From CAZVUW01 sp964629825 (GTDB lineage Bacteria > Actinomycetota > Nitriliruptoria > Euzebyales > Egibacteraceae), in contig CAZVUW010000027.1 of assembly GCA_964629825.1 (NCBI GenBank), positions 1 to 32,299 of the forward strand: a stretch of 32,299 nt of DNA, given 5' to 3'. The notes beneath the pieces were generated by a model. The model was not told the DNA's origin and made no database searches. It saw only the letters and a program-made list of their open reading frames with translations. Shown one piece after another: positions 15,662 to 23,734 of the stretch; positions within the stretch are counted from its first letter, which is position 1; each line of letters starts with the position of its first letter. A program made the position numbers and the translations under genes.

Positions 15662-17347
15662 CTAGTTCTTGCTGATCACGCGGTAGCGGAAGATCAGCAC
15701 CGGGTCCATCGTCTCCTCGACACCGGAGATGTTGGACCGCGCGTACACGAACGGCGTCTCGATGAAGAGCGGGATCACGGACGGGTCGTCCGCGGCCAGC
15801 CGCTGGATGTCATCGATGATCTGGGCACGAGCGTCAGGGTCGGTCTCCTGCTGCTGCGCGATGATCATCTCGTCCATCTCGGGGTTCTGGTACATGCTCA
15901 GGAAGCCGGTCGAGAGGTAGAACGGCTCGATGTAGGTGTCCGGGTCGAAGAAGTCCGGGTTCCAGCCGAGCATGAAGAACGGGTACTGACCGGCCTCGCC
16001 CGGCCAGGCCTCCTCGGTGAACTGCGCCCACTCGGTGGACACCAGGTTGACCTCGAACAGGCCGGTCTCCTCGAGCGAGCGCTCGAGCACCTGCACCAGC
16101 GAGGGCTCGGTCGGGCCGTAGCGCTCGCCACCGTAGTGCAGGTTGAGCTCGATCGGGTCGCCGCCCTCAGGCAGGAACTCGGTCGGGTCGGCGTCCTCGT
16201 ACTCCTCGAAGTACGGCTTGCTGACCTCGAACCCCGGCGGGATCATCGAGTACAGCGGCTCGACCTGGCCGTTGAACACGTCCTCGACGATGCGCTCGCG
16301 GTCGATCGCCGCGGCGATCGCCTTGCGGACGTTCACGTCGCTGACGACGTCGTGCAGGACGTTGAACACCGCGAAGCGCGTACGACCACCCTCACCCTGG
16401 ATCGCCTGGATGTCGGGGTTGCCCTCGAGGTCAGCCTTCTCATCCGGGCTGAAGTCACGGTTGGCGATGTCGATCTCGCCGTTCTCCAGGGCCAGCTTCA
16501 TCTGGCTGGAGGTCTCGAAGAAGCGGACCAGGACGCGGTCGTTGCGCGGAGCCTCGCCCCAGTAGTCGGGGTTGGCCTCGAGCGTGACGGACTCGCCGGG
16601 GCGGTGCTCGGCGAGGACGTACGGACCGGTGCCGATGATCTCCTCCTGGACGAACTCGTCCGCAACCGCCTCGTCATCCGACTCCAGCGGGCCGTCCGGC
16701 GCCGGGTAGTGGCCGTCGCTCGGCACGATGGTCGCGACGGTGTAGCCCAGGCGGGCGAGGAAGGTGGCGTTGGGCTCGCTCAGCGTGATCACGGCCGTGG
16801 CGTCGTCGGGGGTGTCGATCGAGGCGATCGGGTCGAGCAGGAACGACGCGCCGGCCGGGTGCGCCATGTTCATGGCGCGCTCGAGGGAGAACTTGACGTC
16901 CTCGCTGGTGAGCTCCTTGCCGTTGTGGAACGTCACACCCTGGCGCAGGTGGAACGTGTAGGTCAGACCGTCGTCGGAGATGTCGACGCTCTCCGCCAGC
17001 ATCGGGCTGGGCTCCGTCTCACCGGGAGCGAAGCCGACCAGCGTCTCCGCGGTGTTCTGGATGATGTTCGACGAGTAGTAGTCGTAGGCCTTCGCCGGGT
17101 CCAGCGAGACCACGGTGTCGGTGGTGCCGACGATGATGTCACCGCTGCCCTCGGCAGTGTCGGTGTCGTCCCCGTCGTCCGCCGGCTCCTCGGTGTCGTC
17201 GCCGCCGTCGTCGGTCTCCGTCTCGGTCGTCTCGTCCGCCGGCTCGTCGTCGGCGGGTTCGTCGGTTCCGCCGTCGCCGCAGGCCGCAGCGAGCATGGCG
17301 AGCACCGCGACCAGGGCGAGCAAGCGCAACCAAGCGCGTTGAGTCAT
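15662..17347 (-). CDS. Peptide/nickel-type ABC transporter substrate-binding lipoprotein (family 5)
   Basis: This 561-residue extracellular binding protein of the OppA/DppA family has a lipoprotein signal ending LAAACGDG. A very acidic, Thr/Glu/Asp-rich linker of about 45 residues follows, probably a flexible tether between the lipid anchor and the domain. The folded part begins about VGTTDTVVSLDPAKAYD and contains LTYTFHLRQGVTFHNGKELT and DVKFSLERAMN, hallmarks of family 5. GTG 17353 is also open, but GGAGG at 17355-17359 is spaced correctly only for ATG 17347. It is the first gene of the nine-gene transport run, and its leader contains an inverted repeat (17432-17473). Confidence 0.94.
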   Translation of the reverse strand: MTQRAWLRLLALVAVLAMLAAACGDGGTDEPADDEPADETTETETDDGGDDTEEPADDGDDTDTAEGSGDIIVGTTDTVVSLDPAKAYDYYSSNIIQNTAETLVGFAPGETEPSPMLAESVDISDDGLTYTFHLRQGVTFHNGKELTSEDVKFSLERAMNMAHPAGASFLLDPIASIDTPDDATAVITLSEPNATFLARLGYTVATIVPSDGHYPAPDGPLESDDEAVADEFVQEEIIGTGPYVLAEHRPGESVTLEANPDYWGEAPRNDRVLVRFFETSSQMKLALENGEIDIANRDFSPDEKADLEGNPDIQAIQGEGGRTRFAVFNVLHDVVSDVNVRKAIAAAIDRERIVEDVFNGQVEPLYSMIPPGFEVSKPYFEEYEDADPTEFLPEGGDPIELNLHYGGERYGPTEPSLVQVLERSLEETGLFEVNLVSTEWAQFTEEAWPGEAGQYPFFMLGWNPDFFDPDTYIEPFYLSTGFLSMYQNPEMDEMIIAQQQETDPDARAQIIDDIQRLAADDPSVIPLFIETPFVYARSNISGVEETMDPVLIFRYRVISKN

Positions 17348-17760
17348 TGCCACTCCTCCATCTTGGGGCGCGGGATGCGCCCACTTCGTCCACCGCAGGA
17401 ACCACCCATCGGATGAGGGGCGGAGGCCGCACCCAGGCTACACCGACTGTCCTATCCGTGTAGTTGACCTGGGGCTCCCGCGCGTCCCGATCGGGGTGGT
17501 TCTGCTCGAAGGGTACGTGCAGCCGGCGATCAGGGCCCACCCGGCGGGTGGCTGACGGCTCGCCCGCTCGGCGTCCCCGGCCCGTCAGCACGGGTTAGTA
17601 CCGCCTCCCCCGTGCAGGGGATCCTCCTACTAGTCGCTTGTGAGCGCGCGAAATGACACCAACTCCCCAGTTCCGCGCGGCACCCGCGCAGGGACACTGA
17701 AGGGGCGACCGGCCCCCGCGGTCGCTGCCAGAACGCACAGGCTGGGCTTGCGAAGACCCG
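17348..17760. other. 413-base intergenic region between divergent genes
   Basis: This region should carry the promoters of both the transport operon (minus) and the kinase-selD genes (plus), but I find no convincing -35/-10 pair for either. It holds the interrupted inverted repeat at 17432-17473, a CCACCCG-g-CGGGTGG palindrome near 17540-17555, and a 7-bp stem GCGACCG/CGGTCGC (17705-17711 with 17719-17725) in the kinase leader. I see no small gene with credible coding features. Confidence 0.6.
17432..17473. promoter_or_regulatory. Interrupted inverted repeat in the transport-operon leader
   Basis: CCCAGG-CTACAC (17432-17443) pairs with GTGTAG (17458-17463) and, after a four-base bulge, CCTGGG (17468-17473). 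The loop is 14 bases. On the minus strand it begins 85 bases before the binding-protein ATG, so it could be an operator or an RNA leader element. It does not match a riboswitch I know. Confidence 0.45.
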
Positions 17761-19164
17761 ATGGCTGACATCTCGATGACCGAGGCCGCACAGCGCATCC
17801 GCGCTGCGATGCCGCGCGGCGAGCGGCTGGCCGCGGAGGCGTTCCGGGTCCGCCATCGGGCGATCGTCGCCGTGATCGCCCTGCACCTGCCGCTGCTGGC
17901 CGCGCTGGGGGTCGTCGGCGGGCTGTCCGCAGCCGTGGTCACCGCCGCGCTGCTTCCGCTCGCGCTAGTCACGGCCATCGCCTGCGCACCGATCGGGCGG
18001 ATCGGCCGGATGATCGCCGCGACGATCGGCCTGCTGACCTGCTCGGCCCTGCTCCAGCAGCTGACCGCGGGCTCGGTTGTCTCTCATTACCACTACTTCT
18101 TCGCCCTGGCGCTGATCGCCCTCTACCACGACTGGCGCCCGTACCTGGCCGCCCTGGCGGGCGTGCTGGTGCACCACACGGCCCTCGCATGGCAGCTGCC
18201 AGGGGCGATGGACGCGGCGGGGACGCCGGCGGCGCTGCGCAACGCCGTTCTGCACGCCGGCTTCGTCCTGGCGGTCGGCGTGACCCACCTGGTGTTCTGG
18301 AAGGTGGCCGAGCGCGAGCGCGAGACCTCGCGCGAGCTGTGGCGCCAGCTGTATGAGGGCGAGCGCGCGCTGGTGGAGCGCCTCAAGGCGGCCGAGTCGG
18401 TGAAGACCGAGCTGCTGTCGGTGGTCTCGCACGAGTTCCGGACGCCGCTGACCTCCATCATCGGCTTCAGCCACACGCTGATGGCGCGCGCCGACGAGCT
18501 GGATCCCGCGACGATCCGGCTGTGCGTGCGCAACATCGACCAGCAGTCGCGGCGGCTGGCCCGGCTGGTGCACAACGTGCTCGCGGCGTCCGGTGACATC
18601 GCCCGCGACCCGGGCGCAGTCACCGACCTCAGCGCCACCGCCTGCGAGGTAACGCGCGAGCTGATGGACGCCTACGACCACGAGGCACCCAGCATCGACG
18701 TCGAGAAGCCGCCCGTCCTGCGCGCTGCCGTCGACCGCGAGGCGGCGCACCAGGTGCTGCTGAACCTGGTGGACAACGCGGTGAAGTTCGGCGCCCACGG
18801 CACGTCGGTGAACCTGCGCATGCGCGCCGTGGGGGGCTGCGCCGAGGTCGAGGTCAGCAACGTCGCGACGCCGATCGACGCGGCCGAGCTGGACCGGCTG
18901 TTCCAGCCCTTCGTGCAGGAGGACTCCTCCGACACGCGCAAGGTGGACGGGATCGGGCTTGGACTGCACGTCGTGCGGCGCCTGCTCACCGCTTACGGAG
19001 GGTCGATCGCCGTCGGTCACCGCGATGACCGGGTGGTGTTCACCGCGACCCTTCCGCTGGCGAGCCGCTCATCTCTGACGGTGGACCTTGACGGCCCCGC
19101 CCCCGAGACGGCCGAGCCGCTGCCGGCCGCCAGCCAGCCGGGAGGCCCCGCCGGGGTCATCTAG
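17761..19164 (+). CDS. Membrane sensor histidine kinase with atypical ATP-binding box
   Basis: This 467-residue kinase has an N-terminal membrane region of about six helices (30-205). It contains VVSHYHYFF and LIALYHDWRPYLAALAGVLV-HH, a motif also seen in membrane input modules of actinobacterial kinases and GGDEF proteins. The phosphoacceptor is H224 (SHEFRTPLTS). The N box is NLVDNAVKFG, the F region LFQPFVQ and the G2 box GIGLGLHVVRRLL. The usual G1 box (DxGxG) is replaced by VSNVATPID, so nucleotide contacts may differ or activity may be weak. No response regulator lies nearby, making it an orphan. It ends 10 bases before selD; its TAG stop overlaps a likely selD -10 box. The signal is unknown. 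The start lacks a clear ribosome site. Confidence 0.9.
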   Translation: MADISMTEAAQRIRAAMPRGERLAAEAFRVRHRAIVAVIALHLPLLAALGVVGGLSAAVVTAALLPLALVTAIACAPIGRIGRMIAATIGLLTCSALLQQLTAGSVVSHYHYFFALALIALYHDWRPYLAALAGVLVHHTALAWQLPGAMDAAGTPAALRNAVLHAGFVLAVGVTHLVFWKVAERERETSRELWRQLYEGERALVERLKAAESVKTELLSVVSHEFRTPLTSIIGFSHTLMARADELDPATIRLCVRNIDQQSRRLARLVHNVLAASGDIARDPGAVTDLSATACEVTRELMDAYDHEAPSIDVEKPPVLRAAVDREAAHQVLLNLVDNAVKFGAHGTSVNLRMRAVGGCAEVEVSNVATPIDAAELDRLFQPFVQEDSSDTRKVDGIGLGLHVVRRLLTAYGGSIAVGHRDDRVVFTATLPLASRSSLTVDLDGPAPETAEPLPAASQPGGPAGVI

Positions 19165-19174
19165 CATCGGCGGC
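19162..19174 (+). promoter_or_regulatory. Probable leaderless promoter of selD
   Basis: TAGCAT (19162-19167) lies exactly seven bases before the selD ATG, the spacing expected when transcription starts at the start codon. The first three bases are the kinase stop codon. The selD ATG has no Shine-Dalgarno, which agrees with leaderless translation. Confidence 0.55.
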
Positions 19175-20218
19175 ATGGAGACCACGACCGGGCGCCGCCT
19201 CACCGAGTACAGCCATGGCGCCGGATGCGCATGCAAGATCGCGCCCGGACACCTCACCAAGGTGCTCGGCCGGCTGACGCCGCGCGGCGCGCCCGAGCTG
19301 CTCGTCGGCATGGCGGGCGGCGGAGACGACGCCGCGGTGTGGAGGCTCGACGACGACCGAGCGCTGGTCGCGACCGTCGACGTCATCACGCCGATCGTCG
19401 ACGACCCGCGCGCCTGGGGCCGCATCGCCGCCACCAACGCGGTCAGCGACGTCTTCGCGATGGGCGGCCGGCCGCTGTTCGCCCTGAACGTGGTGTGCTG
19501 GAACACCGACGAGCTGCCCGACGACCTGCTGGTCGAGGTGCTCGAGGGCGCGGGCGAGGCCGCCGCCGAGGCCGGCTTCGTGGTGGTCGGGGGCCACTCG
19601 ATCGTCGACCCGGAGCCCAAGCTCGGCCTGGCCGTGATCGGGGAGGTGGACCCTGACCGCATGCTGCGTCTGGACGGGCTGCGCGTGGGTGACGCGCTGG
19701 TCCTGACCAAGCCGATCGGGGTCGGCGTGTTCACGACCGCCGCCAAGCGCGGCACGGCTCCGGAGCACGAACTGGCGGCCGCGATCCGCTCGATGTCGCG
19801 GCCCAACGCGGCGGCCGCTCGCGCCGCGCTGGACGCCGGTGCCACGGGGGCCTGCGATGTCACCGGGTTCGGCCTGCTCGGCCATCTGCGCCGCATGGTG
19901 CAGGCCTCCGGCGTCGACGCCGTGGTGGACGCCCACGCGGTCCCTATCCTGCCCGGCGCCCGCGAGCTGGCGGCGGCCGGCAACCTCTCGGGCGGCTCCG
20001 GGCGCAACCTGGCCTGGGTGGACGAGCGACTGGACCGCGGCGGCGTGGACGACCTGACCGTGGCGCTGCTGGCCGACGCCCAGACCTCGGGCGGCCTGCT
20101 GTTCGGCGCCGAGCCGGCGGCGGCGGCCGCGGCGGTGGCCGAGCTGCGGGCCAGCGGGCATGAGGCGGCGGTGGTCGGCGAGGTGGTGGCGGGCGAGGGC
20201 CGCACGCGGCTGCGCTGA
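19175..20218 (+). CDS. selD: Selenide, water dikinase (selenophosphate synthase)
   Basis: This 347-residue SelD makes selenophosphate from selenide and ATP, the selenium donor for selenocysteine and selenouridine. The N-terminus LTEYSHGAGCACKI aligns with E. coli SelD: catalytic Cys at residue 18 (Cys17 in E. coli) and Lys21. GGGDDAAVW and TVDVITPIVDDP supply metal and ATP contacts; TGFGLLGH and ADAQTSGGLL are family hallmarks. The active site has Cys rather than selenocysteine. The frame is open for 29 further codons upstream, overlapping the kinase, but ATG 19175 matches the family start. selA, selB, selC, selenouridine synthase and any selenoprotein are absent from the window, so the selenium user must lie elsewhere. 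Confidence 0.96.
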   Translation: METTTGRRLTEYSHGAGCACKIAPGHLTKVLGRLTPRGAPELLVGMAGGGDDAAVWRLDDDRALVATVDVITPIVDDPRAWGRIAATNAVSDVFAMGGRPLFALNVVCWNTDELPDDLLVEVLEGAGEAAAEAGFVVVGGHSIVDPEPKLGLAVIGEVDPDRMLRLDGLRVGDALVLTKPIGVGVFTTAAKRGTAPEHELAAAIRSMSRPNAAAARAALDAGATGACDVTGFGLLGHLRRMVQASGVDAVVDAHAVPILPGARELAAAGNLSGGSGRNLAWVDERLDRGGVDDLTVALLADAQTSGGLLFGAEPAAAAAAVAELRASGHEAAVVGEVVAGEGRTRLR

Positions 20219-20304
20219 GGGGGCACAGGGCACGCAGGCGGCACACGAGGCCCGGTTCCCACCGTTGCCCCCATCGCCGGGGCGAGGCGGCCGTCGGCCG
20301 CGGC

Positions 20305-20317
20305 TAGTTTGGCCGGC
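20305..20317 (+). promoter_or_regulatory. Probable leaderless promoter of mec
   Basis: TAGTTT (20305-20310) is seven bases before GTG 20318, the same geometry as at selD, and there is no Shine-Dalgarno. A GCGGCC-GTC-GGCCGC hairpin (20287-20301) stands just upstream and may end selD transcripts. Confidence 0.5.
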
Positions 20318-20773
20318 GTGACCCGAGCAGAGATACGCGGCCAGATCGACCTCGACCGCGCGACCTACGACGCGCTCATCGAGCATGCCCGCAGCGACTT
20401 CCCCTATGAGGTCTGCGGACTGCTGGCGCGCGAGGAGGGGGGCACGAGGCCGGTGCGCCACTGGCCCATCCCCAACGCCGCCAGGTCGATGACCTACTAC
20501 TCGATGGATCCGAAGGCGATGCTCGCGGCCTTCAACGAGATGGACGACAACGGCTGGGAGCTGCTGGCGATCTACCACTCGCACACCCACACCGAGGCGT
20601 TCCCCTCGCCGACGGACGTCGAGCTGGCCTTCTATCCGGACGCCGTCTATCTGATCGTGTCGCTGCAGGATCCAAACGAGCCCGTGATCCGCGGGTTCGA
20701 CATCGTCGACGGCCGGATCACGGAGCGGGTGGTCAACGTCGACGGGGCACGGGCGCCGGTGGGCAGCCGATAG
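20318..20773 (+). CDS. mec: CysO-cysteine peptidase (JAMM/MPN metalloprotease)
   Basis: This 151-residue zinc peptidase releases cysteine from the CysO-cysteine adduct, the last step of sulfur-carrier cysteine synthesis. The JAMM site is complete: E31 (YEVCGLL), H87 and H89 in HSHTHTEAFPSPTD, then S97 and D100. Length and sequence agree with mycobacterial Rv1334/Mec+. TTG 20309 is also open, but GTG 20318 fits both the -10 spacing and the family length. It is followed by cysO and cysM, its substrate carrier and the enzyme that loads it. Confidence 0.94.
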   Translation: MTRAEIRGQIDLDRATYDALIEHARSDFPYEVCGLLAREEGGTRPVRHWPIPNAARSMTYYSMDPKAMLAAFNEMDDNGWELLAIYHSHTHTEAFPSPTDVELAFYPDAVYLIVSLQDPNEPVIRGFDIVDGRITERVVNVDGARAPVGSR

Positions 20774-20827
20774 CCTGGCCACAGGGCCCGAAGCCCGCAC
20801 AGACAGCCACGAGGAGCGATCAACGCG

Positions 20828-21103
20828 ATGTCCATCGAGGTCCGCATCCCAACCATCCTGCGCAAGCACACCAACGGCGAGCGCAAGGTGACCGGGCAGG
20901 GCTCGACGCTGCGGGAGCTGATCGACGACCTGGAGCGGCGCAGCAGCGGGCTTAAGGCCGCGCTCGTCGGCGAGGACGGCTCGCTGCACCGCTTCATCAA
21001 CATCTACGTCAACGACGAGGATGTGCGCTTCCTCGGCGGCATCGAGACCCCGCTGGAGGATGGGGACAGCGTCTCGATCCTGCCTGCGGTCGCAGGCGGC
21101 TAG
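20828..21103 (+). CDS. cysO: Sulfur carrier protein CysO
   Basis: This 91-residue ubiquitin-fold (ThiS/MoaD-like) protein, as a C-terminal thiocarboxylate, brings sulfide to CysM. It matches mycobacterial CysO closely: VRIPTILRKHTNGE near the start, HRFINIYVNDEDVRFLGG in the middle, and the exact ending ILPAVAGG, with the exposed Gly-Gly that is activated. GAGGAG precedes the ATG by about nine bases, unlike leaderless mec. Because the C-terminus already ends in GG, no trimming is required; Mec acts only on the cysteinylated form. Confidence 0.96.
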   Translation: MSIEVRIPTILRKHTNGERKVTGQGSTLRELIDDLERRSSGLKAALVGEDGSLHRFINIYVNDEDVRFLGGIETPLEDGDSVSILPAVAGG

Positions 21104-21108
21104 GCCAC

Positions 21109-22053
21109 TTGCTGGCGCGGAGCATCACCGAGGCCGTCGGCGGCACGCCGCTGGTCGGGCTGCCCTCCCTGTCGCCGGAGGGCTATGAGCTGTACCTGAA
21201 GCTCGAGGGCCACAACCCGACCGGCTCCGTCAAGGACCGCGTGGCCGCCTACCTGATCGCCGACGCGGAGCGCGCCGGGCTGATCGGGCCGGGCAGCCGC
21301 CTGCTCGAGCCGACCAGCGGCAACACCGGCATCTCGCTCGCGGCGCTGTGCGCCCCCCGCGGCCTGAAGCTCACCTGTGTGATGCCGGAGAACACCTCGG
21401 CCGAGCGCCGCACGCTGCTCGCCGCCTACGGCGCCGACATTTTCCTGTCACCAGCCAACGAGGGTTCCAACGGCGCCGTGCGGGTGGCGCGTGAGATGGC
21501 CGCGGCGGACCCCGACGTCTTCATGCCGTTCCAGTACGGCAACCCGGCCAACCCCCGCGCTCACTACGAGACGACCGCCCCCGAGATCCTGCGCGACCTG
21601 CCCGACGTCGGCGCGCTGGTCGCGGGGCTGGGCACCGGCGGCACGCTCACCGGCTGCGGGCGACGGCTGAAGGAGCACAACCCCGACATCCGGGTCTTCG
21701 CCGCTGAGCCGGAGTACGGCGACCTCGTCTACGGTCTGCGCAACCTCGACGAGGGCTTCATCCCTCCGATCTTCGATCCCAGCGTTCTGGACGGTCGAAT
21801 CAAGGTGGACTCGCGCAAGGCGCTGGCGGCCACGCGCGAGCTCGTGTCGGCGGAGGGGATCTTCGCCGGCGTCTCCACCGGCGCGGCGCTGCAGGTCGCC
21901 CTGCGGCTGTGCACCCCGCGACGGCTCCCGCCGGGCTCGAAGGTCGTCGTCATCTCGCCCGACGGCGGCTGGAAGTACCTGTCCACCGGGGCCTACGACC
22001 CCGGCGACGTCGACGCGATCGCGGAGCGGCTCGAAGACACGCTGTGGGCCTGA
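21109..22053 (+). CDS. cysM: CysO-dependent O-phosphoserine sulfhydrylase CysM
   Basis: This 314-residue PLP enzyme joins CysO-thiocarboxylate to O-phosphoserine, giving CysO-cysteine. The PLP lysine is K42 in NPTGSVKDR. The phosphate-binding EPTSGNTGIS and GLGTGGTLTG loops are present, as is the CysM signature MPENTSAERR. GWKYLSTGAY and the C-terminal LEDTLWA match the mycobacterial CysM end that closes over the active site. It starts at TTG five bases after cysO, implying coupled translation. A general O-acetylserine cysteine synthase is less likely because of this C-terminus and its neighbours. Confidence 0.95.
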   Translation: MLARSITEAVGGTPLVGLPSLSPEGYELYLKLEGHNPTGSVKDRVAAYLIADAERAGLIGPGSRLLEPTSGNTGISLAALCAPRGLKLTCVMPENTSAERRTLLAAYGADIFLSPANEGSNGAVRVAREMAAADPDVFMPFQYGNPANPRAHYETTAPEILRDLPDVGALVAGLGTGGTLTGCGRRLKEHNPDIRVFAAEPEYGDLVYGLRNLDEGFIPPIFDPSVLDGRIKVDSRKALAATRELVSAEGIFAGVSTGAALQVALRLCTPRRLPPGSKVVVISPDGGWKYLSTGAYDPGDVDAIAERLEDTLWA

Positions 22054-22064
22054 CGCCTGCGGCC

Positions 22065-22083
22065 GCCGCGGGTCGCCCGCGGC
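22065..22083 (+). terminator. GC hairpin after cysM
   Basis: GCCGCGGG (22065-22072) pairs perfectly with 22076-22083 around a TCG loop, 11 bases after the cysM stop. There is no T tract. It could end or slow transcription before the promoter of the next gene. Confidence 0.45.
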
Positions 22084-22097
22084 CGGCTCGCGCCCCG

Positions 22098-22103
22098 TAG
22101 ACT
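22098..22103 (+). promoter_or_regulatory. Possible -10 box for the metallo-hydrolase gene
   Basis: TAGACT follows the post-cysM hairpin and precedes the next start codon by about 80 bases. It resembles the TAGnnT boxes found before selD and mec. No -35 box is evident. Confidence 0.35.
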
Positions 22104-22182
22104 GCTCGGACCCGTCCGACCGCGGGCGAGCATCCGCCCTGCCGTCCACAGCCGGCCAGGCCGACCCGAGCGAGCTCGAACG

Positions 22183-22938
22183 ATGCGTGTGACGCTGACA
22201 GTGTGCGGGAGCGCCGGCACCCACCCGGGTCCCGGACGCGCCTGCTCCAGCTATCTGGTCACGGCCGGGGAGCAGCGGCTGCTCCTCGACGTCGGCAACG
22301 GCTCACTGTGCAACCTGATGCAGCGCTGCGATGTGGCGGACCTGGACGCGCTGGTCATCTCCCACCTGCACCCGGACCACTTCGCCGACATCTACGGGCT
22401 CTACTACGCGCTGCGCTTCCATCCCGACGGGCCGGGCCACATGGACGTGCACGCGCCCCCCGGCGCTCGCGAGCTGATCGTGAAGGTGCTCGGCGACACG
22501 TCGGCGCCGACCTTCGACACGGTGTACAGCTTCCACGAGCAGAAGCCCGGCGCGGTCATCGAGCACGGCCCGATGTCGGTCCGGCTGTTCGCGGCGGCGC
22601 ACCCCATACCGGCGCTGGCAACCCGGATCGAGCTGGGCGGGCGGGTCATCGCCTTCACCGGTGACAGCGCACCCTCGCCCGACCTGGTCCAGTGCGCCAA
22701 GGACGCGGATCTCCTGCTGGCCGACGCCACCTGGCTGGAGTCCGCGCGTCCGCTGCCCGAGGGCATCCACATGACGGGCCGGCAGGCTGGCGAGCTCGCC
22801 GCCAAGGCGGGGGTGGAGCGACTGGTCCTCACCCACATCCTGCCGACCAACGACCCGGCGAAGACACGCGCCGAGGCCGCCGAGGTGTTCGACGGCGAGA
22901 TCCTCTGCGCGGAGGACCTCATGGAGCTGGAGCTGTGA
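22183..22938 (+). CDS. Metallo-beta-lactamase-fold hydrolase, Rv1339-like
   Basis: This 251-residue two-metal hydrolase has the motif SHLHPDHFAD (H61, H63, D65, H66), further histidines in AAAHPIPALATRIE and VLTHILPTND, and FTGDSAPSPDL supplying the bridging Asp. Its place between cysM and rph corresponds to mycobacterial Rv1339, for which cyclic-AMP phosphodiesterase activity has been reported. RNase Z-like members share the fold, so nucleotide or RNA phosphodiester cleavage is likely but the substrate is not proven here. Its stop overlaps the rph start (GTGA). The rhomboid and murI genes present at this point in mycobacteria are missing. Confidence 0.88.
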   Translation: MRVTLTVCGSAGTHPGPGRACSSYLVTAGEQRLLLDVGNGSLCNLMQRCDVADLDALVISHLHPDHFADIYGLYYALRFHPDGPGHMDVHAPPGARELIVKVLGDTSAPTFDTVYSFHEQKPGAVIEHGPMSVRLFAAAHPIPALATRIELGGRVIAFTGDSAPSPDLVQCAKDADLLLADATWLESARPLPEGIHMTGRQAGELAAKAGVERLVLTHILPTNDPAKTRAEAAEVFDGEILCAEDLMELEL

Positions 22939-23723
22939 GCGATCGGAGCGGTTCGGGGGCGGGAGGCCCCGGGGAGCCCGCAGCGCGCGCGGACGGCCGC
23001 GGCCCAACGGACCTGCGGCCCATCTCGTTCGTCCCCGGCTTCCAGGCCTACGCCGAGGGCTCGGTGCTCATCTCGTGCGGGCAGACCAAGGTCCTGTGCT
23101 CGGCCAGCGCCGAGCCGGACGTGCCGCGCTGGCTGCGCGGGGCCGGTCGCGGCTGGGTCAGCGCCGAGTACTCGATGCTGCCCCGGGCCACCCACGAGCG
23201 GACGGCACGGGAGTCCCAGCGCGGCAAGGTCGGGGGGCGCACCCACGAGATCCAGCGCCTCATCGGTCGCAGCCTGCGCGCGGCGATCGACCTGGAGGCA
23301 CTCGGCGAGCAGATGATCCAGCTCGACTGCGACGTGCTCCAGGCCGACGGCGGCACTAGGACGGCGGCGATCACCGGGGCCTGGGTGGCCCTCTCGCTGG
23401 CCCTGGACAACCTGGTCGAGCGCGGCGTGCTGCCGGCGCGGCCGCGGCTGCGGCCCCTGGCGGCGGTCAGCGTCGGCATCGTCGACGGCCGGCCGGTGCT
23501 CGACCTGGACTACGCCGAGGACTCGCGCGCCGAGACCGACATGAACGTCGTGGTCGCCGGCTCCGAGGACGGCGGGGGCGAGCTCAGCTTCGTCGAGGTG
23601 CAGGGCACCGCTGAGCGGGCGACCTTCTCGCGCGCCGAGCTCGACGCGCTGCTGGAGCTGGCGGCCGACGGCTGCACCCGTCTGATGCAGGCCCAGGCCG
23701 CCGCCCTGGCCGAGGCGCGGTGA
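22935..23723 (+). CDS. rph: Ribonuclease PH
   Basis: This 262-residue phosphorolytic 3'-5' exoribonuclease trims tRNA 3' ends and other RNA. After a short Gly/Ala-rich N-terminus come DLRPISFVPGFQAYAEGSVL, AEYSMLPRATHERTARESQRG (phosphate and RNA contacts) and LDCDVLQADGGTRTAAITGA (active-site Asp residues). LDLDYAEDSRAETDMNVVV follows. The N-terminus is somewhat longer than in E. coli, where RADGR opens the protein; here ARADGR starts near residue 17. The GTG start overlaps the previous stop by four bases. Confidence 0.95.
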   Translation: MSDRSGSGAGGPGEPAARADGRGPTDLRPISFVPGFQAYAEGSVLISCGQTKVLCSASAEPDVPRWLRGAGRGWVSAEYSMLPRATHERTARESQRGKVGGRTHEIQRLIGRSLRAAIDLEALGEQMIQLDCDVLQADGGTRTAAITGAWVALSLALDNLVERGVLPARPRLRPLAAVSVGIVDGRPVLDLDYAEDSRAETDMNVVVAGSEDGGGELSFVEVQGTAERATFSRAELDALLELAADGCTRLMQAQAAALAEAR

Positions 23724-23734
23724 GGAGCGCCCGC

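Noticed and set aside
19088..19174. Upstream 29-codon extension of selD
   Set aside because: It overlaps the end of the kinase gene, is Pro/Arg-rich and is not part of the SelD family N-terminus.
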